Below are positions 61,398 through 64,000 of a stretch of 64,000 nt of DNA, one piece after another. Source of the DNA: Diprion similis. Its lineage: Eukaryota > Arthropoda > Insecta > Hymenoptera > Diprionidae. Made by a program: the position numbers and the translations under genes. The stretch spans positions 8,164,493-8,228,492 of the forward strand of contig NC_060115.1 of NCBI RefSeq assembly GCF_021155765.1. The letters run 5' to 3'. Below the pieces are notes generated by a model. That model saw only the letters and a list, made by a program, of their open reading frames with translations. It had not been told where the DNA came from and searched no databases. Every line of letters starts with the position of its first letter. The stretch's first letter is position 1.

Positions 61398-63609
61398 ATG
61401 GCTGCCATGCTGGACGGATACGTTAATCAGCTTGATAATTATTACGCCCATAATCAGTGTTATCAACCGAACGCTTATCCCGCACCTGCACATCGCCAAG
61501 GTTAGTAAAACGCGTTGAATTGGATCGCGAACGTTTAGGTTTTTCTACAATCCCGGATTCTTTTATATCCGAAAACCAGATTTCACCTTTAACGAAAACT
61601 CGGGGATGATTTGGTTTCTCCTAAACTTGCATTTCGTTTCGGAAGAGATGACGGTAAAATACTTGAATCTGGGGGTTGCGGGTCTTCAGGGTAATTCGAA
61701 GAAAGTAGATCGCAATTTTCAGTGACTTACAGGGTAAAAGGAAGTAATTTGGTGCCAGGTTTTGTCAAAATTTCCAAAAGCAACCGTTAGACAATGATAT
61801 CAAATTATTCGTAGCAGCATCGGGCAAACTATTTGGAGAGATTTTTACCGTAATATGTGCGTAAAATCGTGTACACAACGTCATAACGATCGATTAACGA
61901 AGTCATCTGAAGATTGCGTTACACAGAAATTTCACGAGTGTGAATCTACTAACTTTATTAATTTTTTCGTAGTAAAGTACCGAGTCGATGCAAAGTATTT
62001 AGGTATATTATGACGAGCGTAAACATAAAAACGTCGCGTCAAATGCTGTTCTCAAAATTTTGTACAACGCGTGCCAAGAGCTGTATAAACTTTATTCGAA
62101 CGAACACTTTACTTTTGATACTCGAATTGCGAATTATAGAAAGAAGAAGGATGTCTATACAAAATTTTCATTTACGTAAAAGAAAATGTTTTGAACGCCC
62201 AAAACGTTAAGTAACTCATACTTCACACTTGAGATCGTTGAACGTGGACTCACGTCAGAACGAGATTTAACATTCAAAAGTATCGAAAAGTCCACACGGA
62301 GTTAAAAATTTTCGTTTACATTGAGGCGAAGCAGAAAAGTGTAATACATAAAGCCAAAAAAAAAGAAACTTTTAATAGAAATAAGAAACAGAGTGCTTAC
62401 AACTCGTTCTCCTTAGCCATACACCAGTAATTGAAGTAAGTACAGAATGAAGAAAAAATCGGTTCTCCGGGTATTGCGGGCACGCGTCACGAGCAACTCG
62501 AGGGTGTTAAGCAGCCGGAATACCTACCGTAGAATATCTAGCGGCGCGGTGAGCTTTGTAAACTCTCGGAGTGACGGAGGCCAGAACACCTATCGTTTCC
62601 TCGCTACACAGGGTAGTGGTATAAACACGCTAGATTTCCAGCACCTTCGTAGCGTTATTCTTAGGCCAGAAGTAGATACGGTTCCTCCTGTAAGTCGAGG
62701 CCTAACTAAACCTACCTACTCTAACCAATCTTCATCAGCTCGTTCATCCCGCATACATATACGAGTAGGTTACATACTTACTTTGCATGATAGCGCCGTT
62801 CGGCTCGCACATCACACGATCATCATCCCAGTCGGAGTTTAACCTCGGTAAGAGTTGCACGACACGACGCGTTGTAAATCGGCCATTCGTTGAAGCGCCA
62901 TTGAAATAGCGTAAAGATGCGAGGTCCGAGGGTAGCTTCTTCATCCCCTTTCGATTGGGCCCGATCCTTCCGATCCTTCGACTCGTAGAAAGACACTCTG
63001 GGCTGATCGGTTGCAGGTGGAAACGCCGGTGTCCCAGCCATGGACTGTCACGCTGTTCCCGATAGTTCTTACTGGAGTCCGATGGATGCGACGGGAATAT
63101 CCGGGGGCAGTTCCGGCTCCGGAAGTCCAGGCACTTCGAACACTCCGCCGTGCCTGGAGGAGCTCGGCATAGCCGATCCTCCCGCGGCGTTTCACATCCA
63201 CACTTACCACAACCAGAACCATGTCATATCCTCGCACAATCATTACGGGGCTGTCGGGTACCACGACCAGGTCGTCGACGGTCAAATTCGGGAGGACTAC
63301 GCGCCCTGCTCCACATCGGCGGGCCAGGGTTCGTCCTTCAACCTTGAGACCCCGGTGAGACCGGTGAAGAGGAGGAACACTGCAAACAAAAAGGAGAGAC
63401 GACGCACGCAGAGTATAAACAACGCTTTCGCTGACCTCAGAGATTGCATTCCCAACGTCCCAGCCGACACCAAACTCTCCAAAATCAAAACTCTGAGGCT
63501 CGCTTGCTCCTACATCGGATACCTCACCGCCGTCCTGGACAGCGACGAACCTCCGGCTACCTTCAGGGCGGAACTCGTACCCGGCAGCAGACGCTCCAAG
63601 CAATCCGGG
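61398..63609 (+). CDS. Hand: Hand bHLH transcription factor, copy 2 (3' end outside window)
   Basis: Two coding exons are visible, 61,398-61,500 and 63,017-63,609, separated by a 1.5-kb phase-1 intron; 232 residues are encoded so far. Exon 2 ends at GTGAGT in phase 0, as in copy 1, so an exon with the GRTGWPQ-type C-terminus is expected beyond 64,000; it is not present in 63,610-64,000. The bHLH (about 153-208) matches copy 1 except for three changes over some 60 residues: T to A in NVPxDTK, A to C in RLAxSY and M to T in YLxAVL. Shared outside the bHLH are MLxGY at the N-terminus, [10 protein letters not shown] and LDSDE. It lacks the Thr/His-rich run of copy 1. The first codon is taken at 61,398; a second in-frame ATG at 61,407 aligns better with the start of copy 1. 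Confidence 0.94.
61501..63016 (+). other. First intron of Hand copy 2
   Basis: GTTAGT at 61,501 and GGTTGCAG ending at 63,016 border a phase-1 intron matching the 115-bp intron of copy 1 in position but 13 times longer. An open frame at 62,447-62,842 (131 codons, Ser/Arg-rich) shows no family resemblance and is probably chance. Confidence 0.8.
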
Positions 63610-64000
63610 GTGAGTTGAACTGTTAACCATGAAATTGGACTTATTGTTAGTAGGAGTGACATTGCGGGACGAAATGATGCGAGGTAAGTGGAACCAGACT
63701 GACACAGCTAAAGTGCAGCTCACTCCGTGCGCTGACTATAGACTGCACAATTTATTCACTGCGTAGATCTTTCGATGGTGAATCGGAATTTTTCGTCGTG
63801 TTACTATTTAGACAAATAATGAATCTGAATAAAGCACAACTTGTTCTTTGAACCATTTCAAAACTACATAGGTACTCTCTGCAGTGCACCAATTACGATA
63901 GATAAACACTGAAACCGGATTCGGATTGGATCGAAATCATTGACCTAAATTTGAATTCGATGTTTAATTTCCGTATCACGTGACTCAAGCTTATACAGCT
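63610..64000 (+). other. Start of the second intron of Hand copy 2
   Basis: AT-rich sequence after the GTGAGT donor at 63,610. No acceptor leading to a GRTGWPQ-type exon is present before the window ends. Confidence 0.7.

Noticed and set aside
62447-62842. 131-codon open frame in the first intron of Hand copy 2
   Set aside because: Ser/Arg-rich low-complexity translation, no recognised family, and it lies in an intron whose borders are well supported.

Overview
This is eukaryotic nuclear DNA, almost certainly from an insect. The evidence is spliced genes with short GT-AG introns, arthropod-type Hand bHLH factors, and a nose-resistant-to-fluoxetine (NRF-6) type acyltransferase, a family abundant in insects and nematodes. 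A hymenopteran is my best guess, but that is inference. There are no operons of prokaryotic type and no CRISPR, and I recognised no intact transposon.

Layout. (1) Positions 1-23,513 are one satellite array with a 304-bp monomer, about 77 head-to-tail copies, running off the left edge. It holds two monomer families (A and B), junction hybrids, multi-unit segmental duplications, a B-only block (about 12.2-16.5 kb) and a very homogeneous A-only block (about 16.6-23.5 kb). It ends in one decayed monomer (23,513 to about 23,815). (2) At 24.3-30.2 kb lies a compact housekeeping cluster. Cmc2 (+) and Abitram (+) share one apparent mRNA, with the stop of the first overlapping the start of the second. 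Coq2 (-, six coding exons) converges on them. A UMP-CMP kinase gene (+) is divergent from Coq2. (3) At 30.2-34.4 kb I see no confident gene. (4) At 34.4-42.0 kb is a 12-exon NRF-6-like membrane acyltransferase gene (+) with a TATA box and a 3.3-kb first intron. (5) At 42.0-54.9 kb is a 12.9-kb gene desert upstream of a developmental regulator. (6) At 54.9-64.0 kb are two Hand bHLH genes in tandem (+). The first is complete (three coding exons, 297 aa). The second has two exons in the window and its third exon should lie beyond the right edge. They share intron positions and phases and a nearly identical bHLH.

How the genes relate. The cluster at 24-30 kb is mitochondrial/nucleotide housekeeping: cytochrome oxidase assembly (CMC2), ubiquinone synthesis (COQ2) and pyrimidine nucleotide phosphorylation, the last possibly with cytosolic and mitochondrial forms. 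The Hand pair is expected to act in cardiac, visceral-muscle and haematopoietic mesoderm, and the desert plus introns are the natural place for its enhancers. The observations most worth following are the Hand tandem duplication, the Cmc2/Abitram overlapping stop-start, and the mosaic structure of the satellite lying only about 0.55 kb from a housekeeping gene.
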